From the NCBI RefSeq assembly GCF_900114465.1, contig NZ_FOTD01000011.1, positions 34,249 through 98,248 of the forward strand: a stretch of 64,000 nucleotides of DNA, read 5' to 3'. The notes beneath the pieces were generated by a model. The model searched no databases. It was given only the letters and a program-made list of their open reading frames with translations, and was not told the DNA's origin. This document shows positions 53,996 through 63,021 of this stretch, in pieces. Numbering within the stretch: position 1 is the stretch's first letter; the number at the start of each line of letters is the position of its first letter. A program made the position numbers and the translations under genes. Source of the stretch: Trichococcus palustris (GTDB taxonomy: Bacteria; Bacillota; Bacilli; Lactobacillales; Aerococcaceae).

Positions 53996-55111
53996 ATGGC
54001 AACTGTCACTGCCAAAATTCAAATCTATGTTTCCCATTCAGACGCCGAAAGTCTCACGATGACCTCCAACGCCTATCGAAAAGCCTGCAATTGGCTGAGC
54101 GGGAAAGTCTTTGAAACCAAAGAACTCAATCAGCGTAATTTGAACACCTTGTACTACAAAGAGCTGCGCAATACCTTCGGGCTGAAAAGCCAGATGGCGC
54201 AATCCGTGATGAAAACGGTCCTTGCGCGGTACAAGTCTGCCAAATCGAACGGACACAACTGGAACCTAGTGACCTTCAAACTGCCCCAATACGACCTTGT
54301 GTGGAACCGCGATTATTCGCTCAACCAGAATCTATTTTCCGTCAATACGCTGGATGGGAGATTGCGGGTCAAGTTTGAGAAAAAAGCCATGAAACGGTAC
54401 TTTGATGGCACTTGGAAGTTCGGCACCGCTAAACTCGTGCACAAATCCGGTAAATGGTTCCTGCACATCCCGATGACAAAGGCATTCGCAGAATTGGATC
54501 TGGCAGACACCAATAACATTGTCGGCATCGACCTGGGAATCAACTTTCTGGCCACCACCTACGATAGCCAGGGTAAAACCATTTTCTACAGCGGACGCAC
54601 CGTCAAGCACAAACGCGCCCAACAAAAAGCCGTTCGCAAGCAACTCCAACAAAAACAAACCGCTTCTGCCCGCAAAAGAATGAAGGAAACAGGTTCGCGA
54701 GAAAACCGTTATGTGACTGACATCAACCATCAGATCACCAAGGCACTCGTCGAACAGTTCCCAAAGGGGACCTGTTTTGTCCTCGAAGACTTGACCGGTG
54801 TCCGTAATGCCACCGAAAAGGTCCGGACAAAAGACCGATACGTATCTGTTTCGTGGGCGTTCTATCAATTCCGGACCATGCTGACGTATAAAGCCCAACT
54901 CAACGGACAATGCGTACTTGTAGTGAATCCAAAATACACCTCCCAAACCTGTCCGAAATGCGGACACGTTGAAAAGGAAAACCGGAACAAACGCACGCAC
55001 ACATTTTGTTGCAAAAACTGCCAGTACACATCCAACGATGACCGTATTGGCGCGATGAACCTGCACCGAAAAGGCCTCGAAGCCATCAGTGCCGGTGCCG
55101 CTCCGGCATGA
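53996..55111 (+). CDS. tnpB: TnpB RNA-guided nuclease of IS605 family
   Basis: 371 residues, full length. RuvC catalytic residues Asp179 (GIDLGINFLA), Glu264 (VLEDLTGV) and Asp349 (NDDRIGAMN) are intact, and the zinc finger CPKCGHVEKENRNK...FCCKNC is complete. AAGAGGTG lies 8 bases before ATG 53996. TnpB cuts DNA next to a short target-adjacent motif under guidance of an RNA from the element's right end, helping the transposon persist. All key residues present suggests it is active. Confidence 0.95.
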   Translation: MATVTAKIQIYVSHSDAESLTMTSNAYRKACNWLSGKVFETKELNQRNLNTLYYKELRNTFGLKSQMAQSVMKTVLARYKSAKSNGHNWNLVTFKLPQYDLVWNRDYSLNQNLFSVNTLDGRLRVKFEKKAMKRYFDGTWKFGTAKLVHKSGKWFLHIPMTKAFAELDLADTNNIVGIDLGINFLATTYDSQGKTIFYSGRTVKHKRAQQKAVRKQLQQKQTASARKRMKETGSRENRYVTDINHQITKALVEQFPKGTCFVLEDLTGVRNATEKVRTKDRYVSVSWAFYQFRTMLTYKAQLNGQCVLVVNPKYTSQTCPKCGHVEKENRNKRTHTFCCKNCQYTSNDDRIGAMNLHRKGLEAISAGAAPA

Positions 55112-55303
55112 CCGTTGCGGCAAGGGCGAAGTCAACCGTCCTGCGGGGGAACCCCCGAATATTCCGTCACACAAAGGCAGGAGCATCTCCGGATGCGTCC
55201 GCACTGCCGGACAGGAATAAGCCTAAAAGGCGCTTGTGCAACAAGCGCACTCGTCGTGTAACGACGGGAGGCAAGCCCGTGACTTCAGTCATTGGTAGTT
55301 GAC
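55112..55303 (+). ncRNA. Candidate omega RNA at the right end of tnpB
   Basis: The ~190 bases after the tnpB stop are GC-rich and full of dyads (CCTGCGGGGGAACCCCCG, TCCGGATGCGTCCGCACTGCCGGA, GCGCTTGTGCAACAAGCGC, CGTCGTGTAACGACG) and end in the right-end hairpin. This is where the guide RNA scaffold of TnpB systems lies; the guide would start at 55304. Confidence 0.65.
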
Positions 55304-55699
55304 ATAACGTCTGTCGGTCTCGGAGACCTTTTTATTTTTTGTGGCTGCAATCTGATTCTTAAGGTAGACCGTTTTGATCACCTGAATCAGGTATTTGCAA
55401 TCATGCCGCTCCATCGCTTTATCATAATGCTCGGAAAGAAGATTCGCGCTGCTGTATAGGATATCCGTTTCGATGGATGGAATCTGTTCGATAATTTCCT
55501 GTGCATCGTCAGTCGAAATGACGGGGCGCATAAATATTTTCGTATCAACGGGTGTATATACTTTTCCGTTCCGATACAGTGGCTTCAAAACATAGTATAG
55601 ACGATCATCTGCGACAGCCGTGACATTCATAACTTCGATCGCTTCAATTCTGCAGACCCCTTCATTGCCATAAACTATCAAATCATTCACTTTGTACAT
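55289..55699 (-). CDS. CarD-like transcription regulator, 3' end altered by tnpB element
   Basis: About 136 residues from the ATG at 55699 (GGAGG 5 bases upstream). CarD/TRCF Tudor-like domain: MYKVNDLIVYGNEGVCRIEAI and YYVLKPLYRNGKVYTPVD; then a helical DNA-binding part. CarD proteins bind RNA polymerase beta and stabilise open promoters. The last codons (VNYQ and the stop) derive from the right end of the tnpB element; without it the frame would read DRRYLRKPK and stop at 53825. About 20 residues shorter than many relatives, so function may be retained. Confidence 0.85.
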   Translation of the reverse strand: MYKVNDLIVYGNEGVCRIEAIEVMNVTAVADDRLYYVLKPLYRNGKVYTPVDTKIFMRPVISTDDAQEIIEQIPSIETDILYSSANLLSEHYDKAMERHDCKYLIQVIKTVYLKNQIAATKNKKVSETDRRYVNYQ

Positions 55700-55889
55700 T
55701 TTTTCCTCCATATCTTTTCCGAAAGCAACAAAAAAAGCGCGCAGATTTTGACAACAGGACTTACGTTCGTCAAAACTACACGTTGTATATATATTATACC
55801 AAATTATGATTATTTTCGTAAGAGTTTATTTCATAAAAAGTTTTTCGGATATGGTTTTTGCTGTAAAAAATTGTTCGTCAAGCAATGGA

Positions 55890-56082
55890 ATCGGGATTGC
55901 CCGCGGGGGGCGGTTCACCGATTTTTTTGAAGAAATATGAGCAGCATTCCCGGTGAGAGTCAGTTCACCGGCAATTATCAAGAAAAGAAGAATGGATTTC
56001 CCGGTCAAACCCGGTTCACCGTTTATTTCATGGCAACATACAGAAAAATTCCCGATGAAGATTGTTCATCGGGAATGCTTCA
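55890..56082. repeat. Intergenic palindromic repeat array, copy R7
   Basis: Units TTCCCGGTGAGAGTCAGTTC, TTTCCCGGTCAAACCCGGTT and the perfect dyad ATTCCCGATGAA...TTCATCGGGAAT. The region 55700-55889 before it contains the carD-like promoter only. Confidence 0.75.
56048..56076 (-). terminator. Terminator of GH1 gene formed by a repeat unit
   Basis: On the minus strand ATTCCCGATGAA pairs perfectly with TTCATCGGGAAT and is followed by TTTTCTG, 43 bases after the GH1 stop. Confidence 0.75.
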
Positions 56083-56118
56083 CTATTCAATGACTTTTTC
56101 GGCCAGAAGGGAGGTCGC

Positions 56119-57576
<1,458 letters not shown>

Positions 57577-57605
57577 TTAAAACACTCCTTTTTGATGTAT
57601 TTTAA

Positions 57606-57620
57606 AGAGAACGCTTGCTC
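57606..57620. promoter_or_regulatory. Weak cre-like site before GH1 gene
   Basis: AGAGAACGCTTGCTC, or on the minus strand GAGCAAGCGTTCTCT, keeps the central AANCG and end bases of cre with two mismatches. Confidence 0.35.
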
Positions 57621-57645
57621 TTTTTTATTTTATCATGTGGGAGTG

Positions 57646-57894
57646 TTAATACACAGTTTTAGTCAGGATTTTTTCATACAAGGCATCCATATTCCGTCCG
57701 GCCCGCACTTTCCGGAACAAATAATGGTTCGTGCCATCATGATGGGTATCTTCCCTGCGCAAATCCTTTCCGTCGAAATACAAACTGAAGTTTTCGCCTT
57801 TGAAGGCATAAAAGACATCCTTCAGATTGGACGAACTTAGTTCCCGGTATCCGCTTTGTCTTGAACGAACGGTATGACCGATATCAAAAACCAT
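57646..57894 (-). pseudogene. Unassigned gene fragment, C-terminal remnant
   Basis: An 82-codon minus-strand frame ending DALYEKILTKTVY. Residues from about YRELSSSNLKDVFYAF to the end look like a folded protein tail (GENFSLYFDGKDLRRE, GTNHYLFRKVRAGRNMD), but its first codons lie on the opposite strand of the GH1 fragment, so the junction is near 57843. No ribosome binding site. Family not recognised. Confidence 0.4.
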
Positions 57895-58214
57895 TGATGT
57901 GCGTTGAAAACGGGATGGGAAACATCGACACTATCGAAAATGGGGAAATTCACGACGACTACAGAATAGCTTATTTGCGTGATCACATTTCAGCAATGAG
58001 GGACGCTGTAACAATTGATGGCGTCGATCTGATCGGATACATGCCATGGGGCTGCATCGATCTCATTTCAGCAGGCACGGGCGAAATGAAGAAGCGGTAC
58101 GGATTTGTTTACGTAGATGTCGATGATGCCGGCAAGGGCACGTTCAACAGAATCAAGAAAGATTCGTTCTACTGGTACAAATCAGTGATCGCGTCAAACG
58201 GCAGCAATTTATAG
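57843..58214 (+). pseudogene. 3' remnant of a second GH1 6-phospho-beta-glucosidase
   Basis: About 120 C-terminal codons of a ~480-codon gene: GIRFVLNERYDRYQKPLMCV, the nucleophile ENG in [38 protein letters not shown] and IKKDSFYWYK. The acid/base half is missing, so it is inactive. It differs in sequence from the intact GH1 gene at 56119 and lies in the opposite orientation. Confidence 0.88.
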
Positions 58215-58229
58215 GAACGGAATACAAAG

Positions 58230-58262
58230 AAGCTCTTCCAACACTTGGTGGGAGAGCTTTTT
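58230..58262 (+). terminator. Terminator of the GH1 remnant
   Basis: AAGCTCT-CC pairs with GG-AGAGCTT around CACTTGGTG, followed by T. Confidence 0.8.
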
Positions 58263-58263
58263 G

Positions 58264-58375
58264 GTGCGGAAATGAGGAGAATTCTCGAATGACCCTGATG
58301 TATTCGAGAATATAGACCTGCACAGGAGCCAAATTTTCGAATAGCCTTCCTGTATTCGTTAATCTCGCCCCGCAC
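58264..58375. repeat. 112-bp inverted-repeat element (MITE-like)
   Basis: The ends are GTGCGG and CCGCAC, with further imperfect complementarity inward. Inside is a perfect 10-bp hairpin ATTCTCGAAT (58281-58290) / ATTCGAGAAT (58302-58311), and TTCGAAT recurs at 58337. No ORF. It differs from the R1-R7 family. Confidence 0.5.
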
Positions 58376-58450
58376 TAGTTCGATGCAGGTGTCGACATTG
58401 CATGTTGATATGATTATGATATGGATTCTTATCAGCTACACCGAAAAAAT

Positions 58451-58518
58451 GCTCCCCAAATTGCTTTTTTTGCGGTAACATGGTTTTCGAATCTAAAAGC
58501 AAAAAAAGTATGGGGAGC
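58451..58518. repeat. Inverted repeat covering the ribosome binding site of the next gene
   Basis: GCTCCCCA (58451-58458) and GCTTTTTTTGC (58463-58473) pair with GCAAAAAAAG (58499-58508) and TGGGGAGC (58511-58518). The right arm includes GGGGAG, the likely ribosome binding site of the gene at 58528. Confidence 0.6.
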
Positions 58519-58527
58519 AGTGCCATA

Positions 58528-58761
58528 ATGTATCTGAATATCCAGGAAACAGCCGAATATCTGCATTTGCCAGTCAGCGAAATCCATCGTCTGATCCGTG
58601 AACGTCAGGTTCGCACAATCAAGGACATGGATGACGAAATTTTACTGAACAAAAATCAGTTTGATTTCTTTATCGAACAGCGGGAAAAATACAACCGCGA
58701 ATGGGAAGCATACTTGGATGCCCCTATTCCGAAAGATCCGGATATCAAAGACGAGGATTAG
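58528..58761 (+). CDS. Small excisionase-type helix-turn-helix protein
   Basis: 77 residues from ATG 58528. MYLNIQETAEYLHLPVSEIHRLIRERQVRTIKDM is an HTH_17 (MerR-like/excisionase) domain; the tail is acidic and ends PIPKDPDIKDED. ATG 58510 and 58480 are in frame but fall in the inverted repeat. Such proteins bind DNA; no partner is encoded nearby. The ribosome binding site GGGGAG is 9-10 bases upstream and may be masked by an RNA hairpin. Confidence 0.8.
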   Translation: MYLNIQETAEYLHLPVSEIHRLIRERQVRTIKDMDDEILLNKNQFDFFIEQREKYNREWEAYLDAPIPKDPDIKDED

Positions 58762-58901
58762 AAAATAAGCTGAATGAGCTTGCCGAAACGCTGCCCGCAA
58801 AATAAATACGCGTATGTTTTCCGACATACGGAAAACCGCATTAAGTCGAGATGATTTTTTAAATGCAAGCGAAATTATTGTCGAATGAAACGTTTAATTT
58901 T

Positions 58902-58930
58902 TTTGACATTACTTTTATTCCGTGGTATAT
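58902..58930 (+). promoter_or_regulatory. Promoter of marR gene
   Basis: TTGACA at 58902-58907, 17-base spacer, TATATT at 58925-58930. Confidence 0.85.
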
Positions 58931-58933
58931 TTA

Positions 58934-58945
58934 TTTCGAAATCGA
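58934..58945. promoter_or_regulatory. MarR-type operator
   Basis: TTCGAAATCGAA, a perfect TTCGA/TCGAA dyad just after the -10 box. It resembles the sites of MhqR-type quinone-sensing repressors and suggests autorepression. Confidence 0.65.
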
Positions 58946-58970
58946 AGTAATTAATTAAGGGGGTGTAGCG

Positions 58971-59417
58971 ATGACTACAAATACAGATCGTGATACATTA
59001 AAGGCCCTTACCGTGTTATTTAAATCATCTCAACATGTACAAGACAATTTGAAGAAAGATATGACACAACATGGCTTGAATTTATCTGAATTTGCCGTGT
59101 TGGAGTTGCTGTATCATAAAGGTGAACAACCTATTCAAAACATCGGGAAGAAAATTCTTCTTGCAAGCAGCAGTCTGACGTATGTTGTAGATAAATTAGA
59201 AAACAAAGGCCTAGTGCAAAGGATTCCATGTGCAACTGACCGTCGTGTGATTTTTACCGCAATTACGGATAATGGGCGTGAACTGATGGACCAAATATTT
59301 CCATTACATGCTGCTCAAATAGAAGAAATATTTTCTGTTTTATCGGACAAGGAAGTAGAAACATTTATTGATTTGGTAAAAAGGGTAGGCGTTCATGCAG
59401 AAAGTCTGCAACACTAA
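58971..59417 (+). CDS. MarR family regulator (MhqR-like)
   Basis: 148 residues with the winged helix at ~30-100 (LNLSEFAVLELLYHKGEQPI, LLASSSLTYVVDKLENKGLV, ATDRRVIFTAITDNG). AAGGGGGTG precedes ATG 58971. No gene it might control follows; it forms a single unit closed by a terminator, so the targets are elsewhere. The quinone/catechol sensing group is the nearest by operator and sequence; the window has several quinone-type reductases that could be targets. Confidence 0.9.
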   Translation: MTTNTDRDTLKALTVLFKSSQHVQDNLKKDMTQHGLNLSEFAVLELLYHKGEQPIQNIGKKILLASSSLTYVVDKLENKGLVQRIPCATDRRVIFTAITDNGRELMDQIFPLHAAQIEEIFSVLSDKEVETFIDLVKRVGVHAESLQH

Positions 59418-59447
59418 GAGTTACAATTTTAAATGGTCAGAAGAGTA

Positions 59448-59483
59448 GAGACTATCGCAGAGAAAACCTGCGACAGTCTTTTT
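59448..59483 (+). terminator. Terminator of marR gene
   Basis: GACTATCGCAG pairs with CTGCGACAGTC (one mismatch), followed by T7. Confidence 0.9.
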
Positions 59484-59579
59484 TTGTAAATCAAAATAAT
59501 TTTCACTATTTATGGACAATTTTCCGGAATAACCCCTGTGACATATGGTAAAATAGGCAATATCACATAAAAAGGACAG

Positions 59580-60083
59580 ATGATGGTGAAAAAGAAAAAA
59601 ATAGCAAAAACAAACGCTATGAGAATGTTGGATAAGATGAAATTCTCATATGAGGTTCATGAATATCCATGGTCGGAAGACCATCTTGATGCTGTTTCCG
59701 TTTTGAATAAAATGAGCGCAGAGTCCGGAGCCGTGTACAAAACCTTGGTTGCTGTCGGAGACAAAACAGGCGTTGTGGTTGGGGTCATACCTGCCCAAAA
59801 AGAGTTGGATCTGAAAGCTTTCGCGAAAGTCAGCGGAAACAAAAGGATAGAAATGCTGCCTGTAAAAGATTTGGAAGAAACAACCGGCTATATAAGAGGG
59901 GGCTGTTCACCGATAGGGATGAAAAAGTCGTATCCGACATTCCTTTCTCACCATGTTTCAGATGAAGATAAAATTTTGGTGTCAGGCGGTAAGCGCGGCA
60001 CACAGATTGCATTGACGCCTTCCGATTTGGTAGCCGTTACACATGGAAAAGTTGAAACGATAACGCAAGAAAAAGAAGAATGA
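59580..60083 (+). CDS. ybaK: Cys-tRNA(Pro)/Cys-tRNA deacylase YbaK
   Basis: 167 residues. YbaK/EbsC fold with the catalytic Lys region SGAVYKTLVA, VIPAQKELDLKAFAK, and GYIRGGCSPIGMKKS. It hydrolyses cysteine mischarged on tRNA-Pro, acting with ProRS. AAAGGA precedes ATG 59580/59583. It is 39 bases upstream of yunD and probably cotranscribed. Confidence 0.94.
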   Translation: MMVKKKKIAKTNAMRMLDKMKFSYEVHEYPWSEDHLDAVSVLNKMSAESGAVYKTLVAVGDKTGVVVGVIPAQKELDLKAFAKVSGNKRIEMLPVKDLEETTGYIRGGCSPIGMKKSYPTFLSHHVSDEDKILVSGGKRGTQIALTPSDLVAVTHGKVETITQEKEE

Positions 60084-60122
60084 TGATCGTTCAGCTGATA
60101 CGATAAAAAAGGGGAACGAATC

Positions 60123-61505
60123 ATGGAAAAGCTGCATATTTATCATATTAATGATATACACTCACATTTCGACAATTGGCCCAAAATAAGAAGGTACCTC
60201 AATCAGCAAAAAGCTTTTCATGAGAATATCGGAGAAGATGTTCTCCTTTTCGATATTGGGGACGCCTGTGATCGTGTGCATCCTTTGACAGAAGCGACGG
60301 ATGGGAAAGCGAACATTACCTTGTTGAATCAGATCCCTTTCGATGCGGTGACCATCGGCAATAATGAAGGGATCGGAAATGCGAAGCACCAATTGGACAG
60401 CTTGTATGATGAAGCCCATTTCCCGGTCGTGTTGGCTAATATTATCGATCCGGAAACAAATGATATCCCGACTTGGGCGAAGCCGTATCTGATAAAGACG
60501 CTAAAAAGTGGATTAAAGGTTGGCATCATCGGCTTGACGGCACCCTTGTATCTCAGTTACGTGCCGAATGGCTGGGAACCGAAAGAGTCTGATGAAGTCC
60601 TTCCTAAAATACTGCTCGAATTGGTACCCCAAGTGGATATGATTGTTCTGCTTTCCCATGTAGGGATCATCGAGGATATCCATCTCGGCGAAATGTACAG
60701 ATCCATCCCCATCATCATCGGCGCCCACACACACCATGTCTTGCCGGAAGGCAGGATGGTGGATGATTCGCTGTTGCTGGGCGCGGGGAAATGGGGCCAG
60801 TACATTGGCCACGTGACGATAAAGCTGGATGCGCATGTAATAATGGATAGGAAGGCGGAGTTGATTGCTGCCGCAGAGCTGCCCGGAGACCCGGAAGATC
60901 AAACAGAAATAGCCGCTTTGTCAACAGAAGGGGAAAAATTACTGTCTGAAATTAAGGTTGCGGATAACCCGATTGCTCTAGAAGCAGACGAACAACACGC
61001 GAATGAATTGGTGTCGTTGGGCTTGGATGCGATAACGGAATATGCCGAAATAAAATTGGGCATATTGAATTCGGGCTTATTTTTGGCCGATTTGCCGGCA
61101 GGCATCATAACCAAGAACCATCTGCATAAAATTTTGCCGCATCCGATGAGATTGTTGGAATGTACCTTGACAGGGCAGCATTTCAAAGCCATGATTGATG
61201 AGATGGAGTCGCAAAGGGTTGAATTGATGACAAAAGAAATTTCGGGAATGGGCTTCCGGGGAAGAATATTCGGGGAACTCTGCTATCGAGGGTTTGCGGT
61301 TGATCCGAATACGAGGGAGATCACGATTGACGGCAAGCCAATCCGGGATGATGAGGACATCACATTTGTGACTGTCGATCATTACCGCTATATCTCCTAT
61401 TTCCCTACAATCGAGAATGAAGGCCGCAGTCGGTTATTATTCCCTTATTTCCTGAGGGATGTTGTCGGACTGCATCTGGAAAAAGAGTTTCCTATTTTAA
61501 AGTAA
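60123..61505 (+). CDS. yunD: Metallophosphoesterase / 5'-nucleotidase family protein YunD
   Basis: 460 residues, cytosolic (no signal peptide). N-terminal calcineurin-like domain with HINDIHSHFDN, DIGDACDR, GNNEGI, LLSHVG and GAHTHH carrying the two-metal ligands; C-terminal 5'-nucleotidase domain (~290-450, NSGLFLADLPAGIITKNHLH). Orthologous in order and size to B. subtilis YunD. Probably a nucleotidase; substrate unverified. Confidence 0.9.
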   Translation: MEKLHIYHINDIHSHFDNWPKIRRYLNQQKAFHENIGEDVLLFDIGDACDRVHPLTEATDGKANITLLNQIPFDAVTIGNNEGIGNAKHQLDSLYDEAHFPVVLANIIDPETNDIPTWAKPYLIKTLKSGLKVGIIGLTAPLYLSYVPNGWEPKESDEVLPKILLELVPQVDMIVLLSHVGIIEDIHLGEMYRSIPIIIGAHTHHVLPEGRMVDDSLLLGAGKWGQYIGHVTIKLDAHVIMDRKAELIAAAELPGDPEDQTEIAALSTEGEKLLSEIKVADNPIALEADEQHANELVSLGLDAITEYAEIKLGILNSGLFLADLPAGIITKNHLHKILPHPMRLLECTLTGQHFKAMIDEMESQRVELMTKEISGMGFRGRIFGELCYRGFAVDPNTREITIDGKPIRDDEDITFVTVDHYRYISYFPTIENEGRSRLLFPYFLRDVVGLHLEKEFPILK

Positions 61506-61521
61506 AAGGTGAGGTGCTTTT

Positions 61522-62232
61522 GTGGATAAAAATGAGAACCAGGAAGAAGCTTTGAAAAATCGGGTCGATTCTTTATTGGATAATTTGACGGGCGTTAATG
61601 GAGCGGATGAAGAAACGGAAGAGGTTGCCGTAGCGGATGAATCGGCCATCGTGAAGATGGTCGACGAAAATCATCTTTTGATTGGCTCGCAAGAATATGA
61701 ATTGAGCCTGGATCATCGGGAAGGCTTTCAGCCCGAGGCATTGGCCGGCAGATACACATCCATCCTAAGCAAGTATGATTACATTGTCGGTGATTGGGGA
61801 TATGACCAACTGCGCTTGAAGGGGTTTTACCGCGACAATAACAGCAAAGTCGCCCAGGACAAGAAAATAAGTTTCTTGGAAGATTACTTGTATGAATACT
61901 GTAATTTCGGCTGTGCCTATTTTGTAATCGAAAAGATGCGGACGGAAAAAGAAAAAATTACCAAGCAAAAGCGAAACCGGAAGAGGAAAAATCGCGACCT
62001 TGCAAAGGAATCGGAAACAAAAGAACCGGTGAAACAGCAAGAACAAAAACGGCCAAAATCCGATGAACCGAAAAAACAAGAAAAGTCAAAACAACATAAA
62101 AAGAAAAGCTTCGTCATCAAAGACGCAAATACGAAAGAGCCGTCAGGCAGCGAACGGATCGCAACGACAAATGTGACTCCGGATACAGCTGAGAAAAAAG
62201 CATTCCAAATCCATAAAATTGAACAGCAGTAA
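61522..62232 (+). CDS. yutD: YutD family protein (DUF1027)
   Basis: 236 residues from GTG 61522 (AAAGGTGAGG upstream). The conserved YutD core is at ~70-145 (YTSILSKYDYIVGDWGYDQLRLKGFY, EDYLYEYCNFGCAYFVIEK). The N-terminal ~45 residues are acidic and the C-terminal ~90 residues very rich in Lys/Arg/Glu/Gln and likely disordered. Function unknown; genetically linked to yunD and yutF across Firmicutes. The end overlaps the ribosome binding site of yutF. Confidence 0.88.
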   Translation: MDKNENQEEALKNRVDSLLDNLTGVNGADEETEEVAVADESAIVKMVDENHLLIGSQEYELSLDHREGFQPEALAGRYTSILSKYDYIVGDWGYDQLRLKGFYRDNNSKVAQDKKISFLEDYLYEYCNFGCAYFVIEKMRTEKEKITKQKRNRKRKNRDLAKESETKEPVKQQEQKRPKSDEPKKQEKSKQHKKKSFVIKDANTKEPSGSERIATTNVTPDTAEKKAFQIHKIEQQ

Positions 62233-62245
62233 GGAGCGGATCGTT

Positions 62246-63019
62246 ATCAAAACATATAAAGGATATTTGATTGATTTAGATGGGACGGTGTATAAGGGGA
62301 CGGAAAGAATCCCTTCTGCGGAAGCATTCATCGAAAAGCTGCAGGCCCAAAACATACCTTTCCTCTTTGTGACGAACAATGCCACGAAGACCGCTGCTGA
62401 AGTGAGGGAGAACCTCTTGAATAATTTCCGCATCGACGTGACCGAGGATCATATCTATACGAGCGGTATGGCCGCCTTGGATTATCTGATTGAGAAGGAC
62501 ATGGGGAAACGAGTCATAGTCATCGGTGAGGACTCCTTGAAAACCCAAGTGACGCAAAGCGGATTTGAGATAGTCGATGAAAAGCCTGATTTTGTCCTGC
62601 AAGCGTTGGACAGAGAGGTAACCTATAAGGAATTGGAAGCGGCTTGTTTGGCTATCCAAGCTGGCGCGGGTTTCATCGCGACAAATCCAGATACGAATCT
62701 GCCGACCGAAAAGGGGTTTGTTCCCGGTGCGGGGGCAATCACAGCCTTCTTAAAAGCCTGCACACAAAGAGAGCCGATCATCATCGGCAAGCCCTATTCG
62801 GTCATTATGCAAGGTGCCCTGCATCGCATGGAACTGGATAAAGCCGATGTGCTGATGGTGGGGGATAATTATAATACCGATATTTTAGCCGGTGTTCATT
62901 ACGGCATGGATACGCTGATGGTCTTGACCGGTTTTTCGCAGATAGCCGATATCATCGATAAAGAAGACGAAGAACAGCCAACCTATATCGTCGAGACTTT
63001 GGCGGAGTGGGAAGTGTAA
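62246..63019 (+). CDS. yutF: HAD-IIA phosphatase YutF (NagD-like)
   Basis: About 257 residues. Begins KTYKGYLIDLDGTVYKG with the HAD nucleophile Asp; FLFVTNNATK is motif II and VGDNYNTDILAG motif IV. All family members start MKTYKGYLIDLDGT; here that Met position is ATC (62246), 9 bases after AAGGAG. No ATG, GTG or TTG lies at a good distance; the only alternative is TTG 62219 inside yutD without a ribosome binding site. An AUC start is therefore likely. Dephosphorylates sugar or nucleotide monophosphates. Confidence 0.88.
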   Translation: MKTYKGYLIDLDGTVYKGTERIPSAEAFIEKLQAQNIPFLFVTNNATKTAAEVRENLLNNFRIDVTEDHIYTSGMAALDYLIEKDMGKRVIVIGEDSLKTQVTQSGFEIVDEKPDFVLQALDREVTYKELEAACLAIQAGAGFIATNPDTNLPTEKGFVPGAGAITAFLKACTQREPIIIGKPYSVIMQGALHRMELDKADVLMVGDNYNTDILAGVHYGMDTLMVLTGFSQIADIIDKEDEEQPTYIVETLAEWEV

Positions 63020-63021
63020 AC

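Larger units (their letters stand above)
53842..55303 (+). mobile_element. IS200/IS605-type element carrying tnpB only
   Basis: Both ends carry a GACTTCAGTC hairpin core (CCCGCGACTTCAGTCATGGG at the left, CCGTGACTTCAGTCATTGG at the right), as IS605-type ends do, and no direct target repeat. No tnpA is present. Boundaries are inferred: joining base 53841 to 55304 restores an uninterrupted C-terminus of the carD-like gene. Confidence 0.8.

Noticed and set aside
58800..58850. Terminator after the small HTH gene
   Set aside because: CGTATGTTTTCCGACATACGGAA forms a stem but has no following T tract, so I do not list it.
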